DNA of 32,346 bases, from assembly GCA_029547265.1 (NCBI GenBank), contig JAKPPP010000343.1, positions 1-32,346 on the forward strand, given 5' to 3'. Made by a program: the position numbers and the translations under genes. The notes beneath the pieces are model-generated. The model ran no database searches and was not told the origin of the DNA. It saw nothing but the letters and a program-made list of their open reading frames with translations. The stretch is from Bacteroidota bacterium (GTDB lineage: Bacteria > Bacteroidota > Bacteroidia > AKYH767-A > OLB10). How positions within the stretch are numbered: the first letter of the stretch is position 1; each line of letters begins with the position of its first letter. Positions 7,805-16,684 of this stretch are shown here, piece by piece.

Positions 7805-8938
7805 ATGAAGACAATCTTAATATTACTTCTGACATCTATTGGATATTGTGCATTAGGACAATTCAATAAAACTTATTTATTCGTAGGAACTTATACAGAT
7901 GGACAACCTGATAAGGGAATTTATATCTATGAGTTTAATTCTAAGAACGGGAATTTAAAGAAAGTATTTAGTGGTGAAAATATTATCAATCCTTCATTCC
8001 TTACATTGTCGCCTAACGGTGATTACTTGTACGCCTGCACTGAAACAAAACTCCCTCAAGAAGGAAGTGTTTCAGCGTTTAAGGTGGACAGTATAAAAGG
8101 CTCACTAACATTCTTGAATAAACAAAAGAGTGGTGGTGAGAATCCCGTTTATGTAACTACAAGTAGAAATAACGAATTTGTTATTAATGCAAATTACACA
8201 GAGGGAACGGTTTCCGTTTTTAAAACCAATCGGGACGGAAGCCTTAGTCCTTCTTCACAAATAATCAGGTTTCAAGGAAAAGGTCCTAATACCAAACGAC
8301 AAGACAAAGCTCATATCCATGCTGCTGTTTTTTCGCCGAATTTCGAATACGTTTTCTTTCCCGATTTAGGAGCTGATAAAATACGTGTCTTTAAATTCAA
8401 CTTACTAGATGACCAGCCATTAAAGTCGTTAGAAAACTATGACTATACGACTTTACCGGGCAGTGGACCTAGGCATTTCTCATTTCATCCAAACAATAAA
8501 TTTGCTTACTGCATTGAAGAACTAAGTGGCACGATAACAGCTTTCAGTTATGAAAGTGGAAAATTAGACAGTATTCAACGAATATTTTCCTACTCAAAAT
8601 TGCAAGAAGAATACAATAGTGCAGACATTCATATTTCACCTGACGGACTCTTTCTTTACGCTTCCAATCGCCGTGACAATGAAAATACAATTTCAATATT
8701 TTCAATCAATAATGATAATGGCAAATTAACTTTAATTGGGCATCAATCAACCTACGGTGACCATCCGAGAAATTTCACACTCGATCCCACTGGAAATTTT
8801 CTTATTGTAGCCAATCAAGTAACGAATAACATTGTCGTTTTTAAACGCGACACTAAAACAGGACTGCTAACCAAAACAGGAAAAGAAATTAATGTTCCAA
8901 GGCCCTCTTGTTTAAAAATGAGGAAATACGGTAACTAA
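7805..8938 (+). CDS. Secreted lactonase-family (YbhE-type) beta-propeller
   Basis: This encodes 377 residues. A signal peptide (about 1-19, ending CALGQ) precedes a seven-bladed propeller of the 6-phosphogluconolactonase/YbhE family. Family markers are FVGTYTDG near the start, NPSFLTLSPNGDYLYA, HIHAAVFSPNFEYVF, GSGPRHFSFHPNNKFAY, SADIHISPDGLFLYASNRRD and HPRNFTLDPTGNFLIVANQ. Cytosolic members hydrolyse 6-phosphogluconolactone. Export of this one makes a pentose-phosphate role unlikely, and its substrate may be another sugar lactone or none. It is a solitary gene, with 150 bp before and 387 bp after. Confidence 0.85.
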   Translation: MKTILILLLTSIGYCALGQFNKTYLFVGTYTDGQPDKGIYIYEFNSKNGNLKKVFSGENIINPSFLTLSPNGDYLYACTETKLPQEGSVSAFKVDSIKGSLTFLNKQKSGGENPVYVTTSRNNEFVINANYTEGTVSVFKTNRDGSLSPSSQIIRFQGKGPNTKRQDKAHIHAAVFSPNFEYVFFPDLGADKIRVFKFNLLDDQPLKSLENYDYTTLPGSGPRHFSFHPNNKFAYCIEELSGTITAFSYESGKLDSIQRIFSYSKLQEEYNSADIHISPDGLFLYASNRRDNENTISIFSINNDNGKLTLIGHQSTYGDHPRNFTLDPTGNFLIVANQVTNNIVVFKRDTKTGLLTKTGKEINVPRPSCLKMRKYGN

Positions 8939-9129
8939 TTTTATCTTTGGATTCGATGCGCAATACTTTATGGATGGCCTGAACCAAAAGATTCAAAACT
9001 TTTTGTAATTCATACTTTTCAATAAAAACTACCTCATTTTAGGCCTCAGGTGACCGGTTCGCAATTATATCGTCATTTGCTCCGGATCCAAAAGTAAATG
9101 TATCCTAATGGCTTTTTTTAAGTTTTTTA

Positions 9130-9217
9130 GGCCTATTGTGGTGGTTATTATGTTTCGGCAGGGAAGTTTTTAGTAGGATAGGGCTAACGGTAGAAATGTT
9201 GTAGCTTTGGTAAATAC
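9130..9217 (+). repeat. Dispersed ~80-bp promoter-like module, copy 2
   Basis: This starts GGCCTATTGTGG, carries TTTCGGCAGGGAA, TAGGATAGGG and GAAATGTTG, and ends with TAGCTTTG (9202-9209), an exact TAnnTTTG. It matches the modules at 2537 and 10672 in length and order of blocks, but is the most diverged. It lies in the 8939-9325 spacer, which otherwise shows nothing I recognise. It faces the NADH dehydrogenase gene. Confidence 0.4.
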
Positions 9218-9301
9218 TGGTTTACGCTGCCTTTTACAAAATACCTAAATAGTCTTGCTATAACCATGACTGTAAGAACGACTAATACTAGTTTTTACAT
9301 C

Positions 9302-9309
9302 TAACTTTG
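9302..9309 (+). promoter_or_regulatory. Possible -7 box of the NADH dehydrogenase gene
   Basis: TAACTTTG fits TAnnTTTG and ends 16 bp before the ATG at 9326. No TTTG at the expected -33 spacing is clear, so this is only a candidate. Confidence 0.3.
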
Positions 9310-9325
9310 TTTAAATAGAAATAAA

Positions 9326-10618
9326 ATGAAACATAAAATTGTAATTATTGGTGGCGGATTTGCAGGATTAAATCTTGCAACTAACGTAAAAAGTGATAAA
9401 TTTCAAATAACACTTGTCGATAAAAATAATTACATCTTCTTTCCGCCGCTTTTATATCAAGTAGCAACTGGATTTTTAGAACCGAGTAGTATCAGTTATC
9501 CGTACAGGAAAATGCTGCGAAATGATAGAAATATCAATTTTAAGTTAGGTGAAGTTTTAAAAGTAATTCCTGAACAAAAAAAAATAATTTTAACTACCGG
9601 AGAATTAGAATACGATTATTTGGTTTTTGCAACCGGGACAGAAACCAATTTCTTTGGTATGGAAAATGTGAAAATGAAGTCTATTCCAATGAAGACGATT
9701 AATGATGCCATTGAAATGCGAAACTTTATTCTGAATCAATTGGAAGTTGCTACAACACTAATCGCAGATAAAGAAAAACTACTAAGAAAATTAAACATAG
9801 TTGTGGCCGGTGGCGGACCAACCGGCGTAGAAATTTCTGGCTTATTAGCCGAAATGCAATCCTCCGTACTTCGCAAAGATTATCCTGAATTAAATAATAC
9901 CGGTGTTCAATCTAGTATTTATCTTGTCGACGGCGCAGCGCAATTACTTACAGCGATGAGCAAAAAATCGCAAGACGACACCTTTGATGAATTGACAAAA
10001 TTGGGAGTCAAAATAATTCTTAATGCACAAGTGAACGACTACAATGATGACAAAGTCTATCTGAGTAATGGACAAATTATTGAATCGGAAAATTTAATTT
10101 GGGCAGCAGGTGTAGTAGCACAAGTATTCGACGAAATACCTAAAGAATGTTATGGTCGGGGAAAAAGACTTATAACAGACAGCTATAACAAAGTAGAGGG
10201 TTTAACGAATATCTACGCAATTGGAGATACTAGTATACAAACAACCGATATTAATTTTCCTAATGGACATCCGCAAGTAGCTCAGGTCGCTTTACAACAA
10301 GGAAAAAATCTAGCAAATAATTTCACTCGAATAGTCGACAATTTAGCACCTTCTCCATTTAAATATAACGACAAAGGTTCGATGGCAATTATCGGGCGAA
10401 ACAAAGCCGTTGCCGACTTTTCATCAAAACTGCATTTCAAAGGCTTTATTGCTTGGTTTATGTGGATATTTATTCATTTGTTTTCATTAGTTCATTACAG
10501 AAACAAGGTTACAACCTTTTTTAATTGGGTAACAGCTTACTTTACAAAAGACCAAGCACTGCGAATGATTATACGCCCGAAAGAAAAGATGAAAAATGCT
10601 ACAGATCCAAAGGCCTAA
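9326..10618 (+). CDS. ndh: Type II NADH dehydrogenase (FAD-dependent)
   Basis: This encodes 430 residues, the usual size for NDH-2. The FAD-binding Rossmann motif is at 9-14 (GGGFAG) and the second, NAD(P)H-binding one at 161-167 (AGGGPTG). ATGTETNF at 102-109 and IYAIGDTS around 296-303 are conserved FAD contacts. HPQVAQVALQQG at 315-326 is the segment near the quinone site. A hydrophobic helix at about 372-388 followed by YRNKVTTFFNW is the membrane-attachment end seen in NDH-2 of Bacteroidota. It oxidises NADH and reduces menaquinone without pumping protons, at the inner face of the cytoplasmic membrane. It is a solitary gene. The FAD fold is shared with other oxidoreductases, but the C-terminus favours NDH-2. 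Confidence 0.88.
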   Translation: MKHKIVIIGGGFAGLNLATNVKSDKFQITLVDKNNYIFFPPLLYQVATGFLEPSSISYPYRKMLRNDRNINFKLGEVLKVIPEQKKIILTTGELEYDYLVFATGTETNFFGMENVKMKSIPMKTINDAIEMRNFILNQLEVATTLIADKEKLLRKLNIVVAGGGPTGVEISGLLAEMQSSVLRKDYPELNNTGVQSSIYLVDGAAQLLTAMSKKSQDDTFDELTKLGVKIILNAQVNDYNDDKVYLSNGQIIESENLIWAAGVVAQVFDEIPKECYGRGKRLITDSYNKVEGLTNIYAIGDTSIQTTDINFPNGHPQVAQVALQQGKNLANNFTRIVDNLAPSPFKYNDKGSMAIIGRNKAVADFSSKLHFKGFIAWFMWIFIHLFSLVHYRNKVTTFFNWVTAYFTKDQALRMIIRPKEKMKNATDPKA

Positions 10619-10671
10619 ATTCTACTCTTTTTATAACCAAATCACAAAATGGACGCTTATGTCTTTAATTA

Positions 10672-10758
10672 GGGCTGTTTAGCTGCTTTTTAGGTTCCGC
10701 TTGGGGAATTTCAGAAGGAATAGGGTTGAAAGGGGAAATGTTATATTTTTGATAAATC
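10672..10758 (+). repeat. Dispersed ~80-bp promoter-like module, copy 3
   Basis: This starts GGGCTGTTTAGCTGC and ends at TATTTTTGAT, with the -7-like box at 10744-10751. It is the best match to the copy at 2537: the first 15 bases differ at two places and the last 14 bases TTATATTTTTGATA are nearly identical. It lies ~100 bp upstream of the gene at 10856, the same distance as copy 1 from its gene. Confidence 0.5.
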
Positions 10759-10855
10759 CTATACAATTGCTAAGCTCCTGATGGGATCATTGAGATTTGT
10801 GTGGAAGTACTTACCTTATGTTATTATCGGAAAATTTGTATTTGAATAGGACATA

Positions 10856-11467
10856 ATGAAAAATGTATTACTGATTATATTATTTCTGCTAAGCTATAAC
10901 CTATTATTGGCGCAAGATGAGGCAGAATATTTATTTCAGCCGCTCCGAATTCACAGTAAAGTAGATCAAAAAGCTATTGATGCAATTCAATTCAAACATT
11001 ATTTAAATAAAACATCCTTCTTTTTTGCAGAAAAAATTGGCAATGAACAAGGATTGTTTCTGGTTGAGAAAAAATCAAACGAGTGGTTTGTTTATGACTA
11101 TAATGATTTCATATCAAACTTCAATGTTGGTGAGCATAAAATTCATTCGAAAAGATATGTTTCAATAACTGTTAGTGCTATGCGCTCAGGAAACGGTGAG
11201 AATTATTATGGGTGGTATGTATTATTTGATTTAGAGCAAAAAACATATTTGATCTTGAATAACTTTGCTCATAACTCTGACGATGATAAGAATCACGAGA
11301 AATATATCAATACAAGAGAATGTAATTCGAAGGTGATATATCAAAATGGAAGTCTTAAGATAACAAGGAAATGTAATCCCAATAAAGAAGAGAATTATTG
11401 CGATAATTGTATGGAAACCGGTGTTTATAGAATTTCTAAAATTGGATTAAATAAAATCAATAGATAG
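10856..11467 (+). CDS. Exported hypothetical protein
   Basis: This encodes 203 residues. The first 20 are a signal peptide ending NLLLAQ. The mature part is rich in aromatic and charged residues, with strands such as YGWYVLFDLEQKTYLIL that suggest a beta-rich periplasmic domain, and four or five late cysteines (one in TRECNSK, one in TRKCNPNKEENYCDNCMETG) that could form disulfides or bind a metal. I recognise no family. It is solitary, probably transcribed from the promoter-like module upstream, with a hairpin after its stop. Confidence 0.65.
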   Translation: MKNVLLIILFLLSYNLLLAQDEAEYLFQPLRIHSKVDQKAIDAIQFKHYLNKTSFFFAEKIGNEQGLFLVEKKSNEWFVYDYNDFISNFNVGEHKIHSKRYVSITVSAMRSGNGENYYGWYVLFDLEQKTYLILNNFAHNSDDDKNHEKYINTRECNSKVIYQNGSLKITRKCNPNKEENYCDNCMETGVYRISKIGLNKINR

Positions 11468-11493
11468 CTATCAGGCAAGCTTTCTTCGAAGAG

Positions 11494-11517
11494 TAATCCT
11501 TTTGTACAAAGGGATTA
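11494..11517 (+). terminator. Hairpin after the 10856 gene
   Basis: TAATCCTTT and AAAGGGATTA pair with one bulged G around a short TGTAC loop. No T run follows, so termination activity is uncertain. Confidence 0.35.
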
Positions 11518-11568
11518 TCAGTTCTCAAACTGAAATTTTGTTCTGATACCTGTTATTGCCTCAAGATC

Positions 11569-12078
11569 ATGCGGAAGTTTAAAATTTCAACTCAACAGAT
11601 AATATTCATTCTCGCAATATTATTTAGCGTTTCCTTAAAAGGACAAGTAAATGACTTTGGAATACGACTGCAGGTTTTAGATAAAAACGTAGTAGATAGT
11701 TTGTTTGTTTTTGGCAAGTGGTCGGCTAAAGGTAAAACTGAAACCCATTTAATGTACTTAGGTGAAGTAACCACTAATAATGGTCGTGTTTATAAGATAA
11801 TGAAGTCATGATGGTTTTGGGGGTTATCACATCGGGCAACAAGTCGAATTCTCATTTATAATAGGGAAAACCAGTATCTTGGCAATTATGCATTAGGAAT
11901 GACCTACGATTTGCCAAATAAATTGGAAAATGGCTATTTGGTATTTACGAATGTCGACAATCCGAATTGCGATAGAAGTGTTGAAACTAAAGTTAATTTT
12001 ACAAAAGGGCTTCCTAAAGAGATATTCATAAGATGTAGCGGGAAAAATGGTAATATTTACATCTTTGAGTCTGATTAA
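11569..12078 (+). pseudogene. Exported hypothetical protein with an in-frame TGA
   Basis: An ATG at 11569 starts a signal peptide (ending VSLKGQ) and a beta-rich protein that stops at TGA 11809-11811 after 80 residues. The same frame then continues without further stops for 88 codons to TAA at 12076-12078, reading WFWGLSHRATSRILIYNREN and later NQYLGNYALGMTYDLP. The break falls inside YKIMKS-WWFWG-like sequence, so the downstream half looks like the rest of the same ~169-residue protein. TGA is used as a normal stop elsewhere in the window, so a nonsense mutation or base error is likelier than recoding. The protein family is unknown to me. Confidence 0.7.
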
Positions 12079-12112
12079 AGATAGTATTAAATCTTAAGAT
12101 AAATTTAGCAAT

Positions 12113-12775
12113 ATGAACACCGATATCGTTTCCTACTACAAAGACAGAGCATTAGAATATGAGAAGATATATTCTAAGCCTGAACGTCAGGAGGACTTGA
12201 AAAGTTCGACTGCCATTTTGCAAAAGATTTTTGCTAATAAACAAGTATTAGAAATAGCTTGCGGAACCGGCTACTGGACGGAGAGAATTGCAGAGAAAGC
12301 TACTTCCGTTTTAGCAACCGATATTAATGAAACCGTTATTGAAGTAGCGAAGACGAAGGGTTTGTCGACTGAACAAGTTTCGTTTGAAATAGCCGATATT
12401 TATAATTTTCCTGCTCATGATAAGTTTGAATGCTTGTTTGGCGGATTTATTTGGAGTCATGTTTTACTCCAAAATCTTGACGAATTTCTTTCGACAGTAA
12501 ATCGCTTAGTTAAACCCGGTGGTACAATTGTTTTTATGGACAATAATTATGTTGAAGGAAGTAACCATGCAATAACAAAAACAGATGATCATGGTAATAC
12601 TTTTCAGGCAAGAAAACTTGAAGACGATACAACGCATTTAGTATTGAAAAACTTCCCGACAGAAGATTTTTTACGGAAAAAGATAAAAGACATTGCCGGA
12701 GAGATTAGGTTTTATAATTTGAAGTATTATTGGATTATTTGTTGCACTACTAAAGCATATAATAGCAATTCATAA
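12113..12775 (+). CDS. Class I SAM-dependent methyltransferase
   Basis: This encodes 220 residues and has no signal peptide. Motif I is VLEIACGTGYW at 45-55, followed by the acidic end of strand 2 (ATDIN, D70). A further conserved acidic step is FEIADIYNFP, and a motif IV-like GGFIWSHVLL and the turn LVKPGGTIVFMDN close the core. This is a complete cytosolic Rossmann methyltransferase; its substrate cannot be told from sequence. It begins 34 bp after the interrupted gene and is otherwise alone. Confidence 0.85.
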   Translation: MNTDIVSYYKDRALEYEKIYSKPERQEDLKSSTAILQKIFANKQVLEIACGTGYWTERIAEKATSVLATDINETVIEVAKTKGLSTEQVSFEIADIYNFPAHDKFECLFGGFIWSHVLLQNLDEFLSTVNRLVKPGGTIVFMDNNYVEGSNHAITKTDDHGNTFQARKLEDDTTHLVLKNFPTEDFLRKKIKDIAGEIRFYNLKYYWIICCTTKAYNSNS

Positions 12776-13233
12776 TTAAATTATTTGGATTTGGGTATTA
12801 TAAATAACGATTATCAGAATTACGATTGCCTAACAGATGCCGGAGTAACAGTTTTGTTTTTACATGACTAAGTAGTTTATGATAATAGGTTTGAACTAAA
12901 AACTAATTTATGATGGATGATAGGTTTATTTAGTGATATGCTTTTCGTATAATTATTTACATGGCAATAATTAGACAAGTCTATTTTTAATCGCTATAAG
13001 CTGTTTTTTAGTTTTAGGATCTTTCGTTTTACAATGACTTGAAAATCCGTTCCTAAATGATATTTTAAGTCTTTTTTGATTATTTAAGCGTCAATTAATT
13101 TTATGACAAAAGTTTTTATTACATTTATGGTAAAGTTTGATTAATGCTTCTTAGTTGCAACATACACCCAATTGGGGAAGACTGTACACAAATGAACTGT
13201 GTAGGAAATAAGTTATTGCTTTGTTTCAAAGGA
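12776..13233. other. Spacer before an IS256-type remnant
   Basis: No gene seen. Highly AT-rich DNA with many stops in all frames. The sequence GCCTAAC near 12827 resembles half of an integron recombination box, but no partner follows at a suitable distance. Confidence 0.4.
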
Positions 13234-13870
13234 GAGTGTTTCAAAAAGTGTGTCAAAATAAAGAAAGTGGTATCTTTAAACTTGACATATGGAAACAAAC
13301 AAATTTGATTACGAAAAATTCAAAAAGGAAGCCGCTCAACGGCTTAAGAATGGGGAAAGTTTGTTAGGAAAGGAAGGCGTATTTACTAACCTTCTCAAAG
13401 ACTTCCTAGAAGCCACGCATGAAAGGGAGCTAGAGTCCCATATTGCCACTGACAAGAATGCAAATCGTAAAAACGGGAAAGGGAAATAGACAGTTAAAAC
13501 TACAGTTGGAAAAGTTGATATAACAACACCACGAGATCGCAATGGCACATTTGAGCCATAGATATTGCCCAAGCGAAGCAGTACATTAGGCGTAGATTTA
13601 GACAAACAAATTATTGCATTATACGCTCGGGGATCAAGCTATTCGGATATCAGCGATCATTAGATGGAAATTTATGGCTTAGATGTTTCAGAAGCCACAA
13701 TAAGTCGCATTACCGACAAAGTAGTGCCATTGATTCAGGAGTGGAAATCAAGACCTTTAGAAGCGATTTATCTATTTGTATGGTTAGATGCAATACACTA
13801 CAAAGTTAGACATGAAGGAAGAGTTATATCCCGCGCAGTATACTGTGTATTAGGAATAAATCAAGCAAGT
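13234..13870 (+). mobile_element. Truncated IS256-type insertion sequence
   Basis: The left end is probably the GAGTGTTTCAAAAAG stretch at 13234-13248 continuing into TGTGTCAAAA, ~50 bp before the transposase start, as in IS256-family ends. The right half is missing: transposase similarity ends at about 13870 and no matching inverted end is visible downstream. The element was cut before or during decay of the next gene, so it cannot move by itself. Confidence 0.65.
13289..13870 (+). pseudogene. IS256-family transposase, N-terminal part, three in-frame TAG
   Basis: One frame reads through from 13289 to about 13870 and matches the N-terminal half of IS256-family transposases: LLGKEGVFTNLLKDFLEA, an NRKNGKGK block, ITTPRDRNGTFEP, QIIALYARGSSYSDISDH, VSEATISRITDKVVPLIQEW and the first catalytic Asp in WLDAIHYKV. 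It is interrupted by TAG at 13487-13489, 13559-13561 and 13661-13663. The second replaces a position usually Gln, so CAG to TAG is likely. The sequence diverges after VLGIN; the remaining catalytic residues and C-terminal half are absent. It is a dead transposase. Confidence 0.85.
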
Positions 13871-13884
13871 GTTAAAATGAATGT

Positions 13885-14413
13885 AATATTCGCGCAAAAG
13901 AGCAAGATTGTAATTTTTCTTTTTGTCCCATTGGCTGCCATCAATAATATTTTTCTTTTCAAAAAGGAAAAATTGAATCTAAGCGAACATTCTATAATTG
14001 CCGGAATTATTTTATTGGGTATGCTACTGATTTCGGCTTTGTGAAATCTATTCTTCTATTTTGATCTTATTGTCCCCTTTAATCAATCTTTTCGTCGTTC
14101 ATGAGTTGGTTGGTAACGACATTTGTTATATTTTATATAGGATTCGGGTACTTTAATGCATTCAGTTATGATTATAGCAAAGTTCAAATTGCCTTTAAAA
14201 TATTCTTGTTTTTATTTTGCTTTAATGAGTCTCGAAATAGTAATTTTGTTTATGGTTGTTATCGGAATTATTTTTCATTGGAAATTCGGATATATTCATG
14301 GGACACCTTTTGGTTTAACAAAAATTCTTACGATTCAGGATGTATCGGGATTATCAGTAAATAATCCCAATTCTATAGTGAGTTTTGGTGGATTTATGCG
14401 ATTCCTTTTCTAG
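13885..14413 (+). pseudogene. Degenerate multi-helix membrane protein fragment
   Basis: Hydrophobic sequence continues through several frames. First comes FLFVPLAAINNIFLFKKEKL and NLSEHSIIAGIILLGMLLIS, then a TGA followed in frame by NLFFYFDLIVPFNQSF. A frameshift gives SWLVTTFVIFYIGFGYFNAF (from 14101), and another gives a frame with YFALMSLEIVILFMVVIGII. The order fits one membrane protein broken by a stop and at least two frameshifts, with its N-terminus lost at the IS remnant. It may resemble the C-terminal membrane region of DUF3667-type proteins, but this is weak. The family is not established. Confidence 0.5.
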
Positions 14414-14543
14414 AGCGGAATGTGCTCTTAAACCGCATTTTCCGGTCATAGAATTTACTTGGCTCTTTATAATGGTTTTAATTAATCTTTTGGGCCGACT
14501 AATTTTAAATCACTATCACTTACGTGCCAATTAGTAAAATTTA

Positions 14544-14551
14544 TATTTTTG
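14544..14551 (+). promoter_or_regulatory. Possible -7 box upstream of the PrsW-like gene
   Basis: TATTTTTG within TTATATTTTTGAT fits TAnnTTTG and lies ~100 bp before the GTG at 14649. No -33 partner is clear. The 14414-14648 spacer holds nothing else I recognise. Confidence 0.3.
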
Positions 14552-14648
14552 ATTTACGGAATCACTTAGCTTCTTTCAGTATAATTAGTTAAACATGATT
14601 GACACATTGGAATTCCCTTATGTAATACAATTCAAAAAATAAATATTT

Positions 14649-16625
14649 GTGAGGCAATCATCGTTAATAACAATTGGAGTTTTTATTGGAGTGGCTTTTC
14701 TCTGCAATATGCTTTTGAGAAATCCTGTTTTTACCAATCTTTCTGACAAGGCTGATTTTGAAATTAAGGCCAGTCAATTTGAACTTGCGGATGAAACTTT
14801 GAAGCAAATTGTTTTGTCGGATAGCTTAAAGGTGGAATATCATTACCGTTATATTGACGCTCATTTTGAAATTCCTAAAAAGAAGAAAATAGGGAGAAGC
14901 CATTACGAGTATCGTGATGATAAATCGATTCAAGATTATTATTATACATTGCAATTTTCTAATGATAGTATCATGGCAGATATTGGCAATTATGGCACAG
15001 GTCTTATATATGTTCATCTTGAGGAATATAATATTGCATTATCGTTTTTTCAAAAAGTAAAAAATAAAAGACTTGCCTTTTTGAATAACTCAATGGGGTA
15101 CACTTACGGCCAAATTGGTTCTAATAAGATGGCCGAACAATGTTATAGGAAGGAAATTGAAAACAAAGGGAATTTAGATGGAGCTTACTCTAATCTAATT
15201 CAACTCCTTTTTGATGAAGGAAGATTTGATGAACTAAATAGCTTTTTGAAAAATCCTATGACAAGAGACTATTTTCCTTCAAAAATTGAGCGTGCAATCT
15301 ATTTTAAATCCTTTCAACCTCTTAAGTATTTAGAGATGCTTTTTAAAAGATTATTTTCTTCTTTAAATCTTGCAGGTTTTATCGCAGCTTTTTTTATAAT
15401 GTGCAGTTGGATAATGTACTTAAGAAAGCTTGACATATTTGAAATAGAGAAAGCAAAGTATATTGTCATTACTGTTGTATTAGGCATGATATTCAGTTTC
15501 CTTACATATCCTTTGTCTGATTTTGATAATTTGATTTTTGGATTTAAGCTAAATGGTGGATTGATAAATGACTTTTTTTACAGTGTAATTGGTATTGGTG
15601 CTATAGAGGAGTTTGTGAAAATTGTTCCTTTACTTTTAATGATGCGATTTACAAAAGAGGTTAATGAACCATTCGATTATATTCAATATGCTTCCTTATC
15701 AGCTTTGGGCTTTGCATTTGTAGAAAACCTTATTTATTTTAATGATGCTAGTCTTCATATAATTCATGGACGCGCAATGACAGCAGTTGTATCACATATG
15801 TTTGATTCATCTGTTATCGCTTATGGTATCATTCTCAACAAATATAAACGACGCAAAAATCCTTATTTGAATTTCATTTTCTTTTTTGCCTTGGCTTCAC
15901 TAGCGCATGGATTTTATGACTTTTGGTTAGTTAATAAATCTGCAAATGTGTTCAGTATATTTACGATGATTTTCATGATTTCAAGTATGTTTATATGGAA
16001 TTCATTTAAGAATAATGCTCTTAATCATTCGGATTTTTACGATAAAGACAAATCTTTGAATAATGATAAACTTATTGATTATTTGGTTTATTCTTTATCA
16101 GGTATACTATTATTTGAATATGTAACTTTGGCAATTAATTTTTGTCCAAAAGTTGCTAATTACTCACTCTTATCATCCGTGTATTCAGGGGCTTATTTAA
16201 TTTTCTTTTTGTCAGGTAATTTAAGCCAATTTTCTTTGAGGAAGGGATATTGGGCTCCTATTAAATATTGGGGTTCAAAAGAGCAAATTAATTACGATTC
16301 TGTTGTTGATTTAGAATTGAAAATTAAAAACTTCACTAATAATGAATTGGCTGCCCAATTTTTACCTAATTCAGGAAAAATTGTAAGAAGACTTACTATT
16401 TCTAAGGAACTTGATTGGTATTTAGTCAAATTGGATAATAAGACCCAAAATCTTTATTATATCCCTGATAATGTATTAATACGAACCAAGAATAAATACG
16501 AGCAAATTGAAAAAGGAAAGAAGGTAATGGTTGCGTTTTACTTGGTTCCTTTTGATGTTGATTTAGAAAAATCGGACTTAAAACGAACAGACTTTAAGTT
16601 TTGTGGATGGGCTACAACGGGATAG
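14649..16625 (+). CDS. PrsW-type intramembrane protease with N-terminal repeat region
   Basis: This encodes 658 residues from GTG 14649, chosen because it keeps the whole first hydrophobic helix; ATG at codon 21 is the alternative. Residues ~35-215 are helical and TPR-like (ALSFFQKVKNKRLAFLNNSM, AEQCYRKEIENKG). Residues ~240-430 form the PrsW-type membrane core with its conserved groups: E320-E321-xx-K324, E359-N360 in FAFVENLIYF, H383 in VSHMFDS, and H420/D424 in AHGFYDF. PrsW proteases cut membrane proteins such as anti-sigma factors. A further hydrophobic region and a soluble ~100-residue C-terminal domain follow. Substrate and partner are unknown. It stands alone; the next gene begins 59 bp later and may be co-transcribed. 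Confidence 0.82.
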   Translation: MRQSSLITIGVFIGVAFLCNMLLRNPVFTNLSDKADFEIKASQFELADETLKQIVLSDSLKVEYHYRYIDAHFEIPKKKKIGRSHYEYRDDKSIQDYYYTLQFSNDSIMADIGNYGTGLIYVHLEEYNIALSFFQKVKNKRLAFLNNSMGYTYGQIGSNKMAEQCYRKEIENKGNLDGAYSNLIQLLFDEGRFDELNSFLKNPMTRDYFPSKIERAIYFKSFQPLKYLEMLFKRLFSSLNLAGFIAAFFIMCSWIMYLRKLDIFEIEKAKYIVITVVLGMIFSFLTYPLSDFDNLIFGFKLNGGLINDFFYSVIGIGAIEEFVKIVPLLLMMRFTKEVNEPFDYIQYASLSALGFAFVENLIYFNDASLHIIHGRAMTAVVSHMFDSSVIAYGIILNKYKRRKNPYLNFIFFFALASLAHGFYDFWLVNKSANVFSIFTMIFMISSMFIWNSFKNNALNHSDFYDKDKSLNNDKLIDYLVYSLSGILLFEYVTLAINFCPKVANYSLLSSVYSGAYLIFFLSGNLSQFSLRKGYWAPIKYWGSKEQINYDSVVDLELKIKNFTNNELAAQFLPNSGKIVRRLTISKELDWYLVKLDNKTQNLYYIPDNVLIRTKNKYEQIEKGKKVMVAFYLVPFDVDLEKSDLKRTDFKFCGWATTG

Positions 16626-16684
16626 GTTTTATGAAATGAAATTAGATTTTATAATATTAAGTATTCCTGCAAATAAAAGAAAAT

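Noticed and set aside
11809..11811. Selenocysteine at the in-frame TGA
   Set aside because: No hairpin of the needed kind was seen just after the codon, no selenoprotein family was recognised, and TGA ends other genes in the window.
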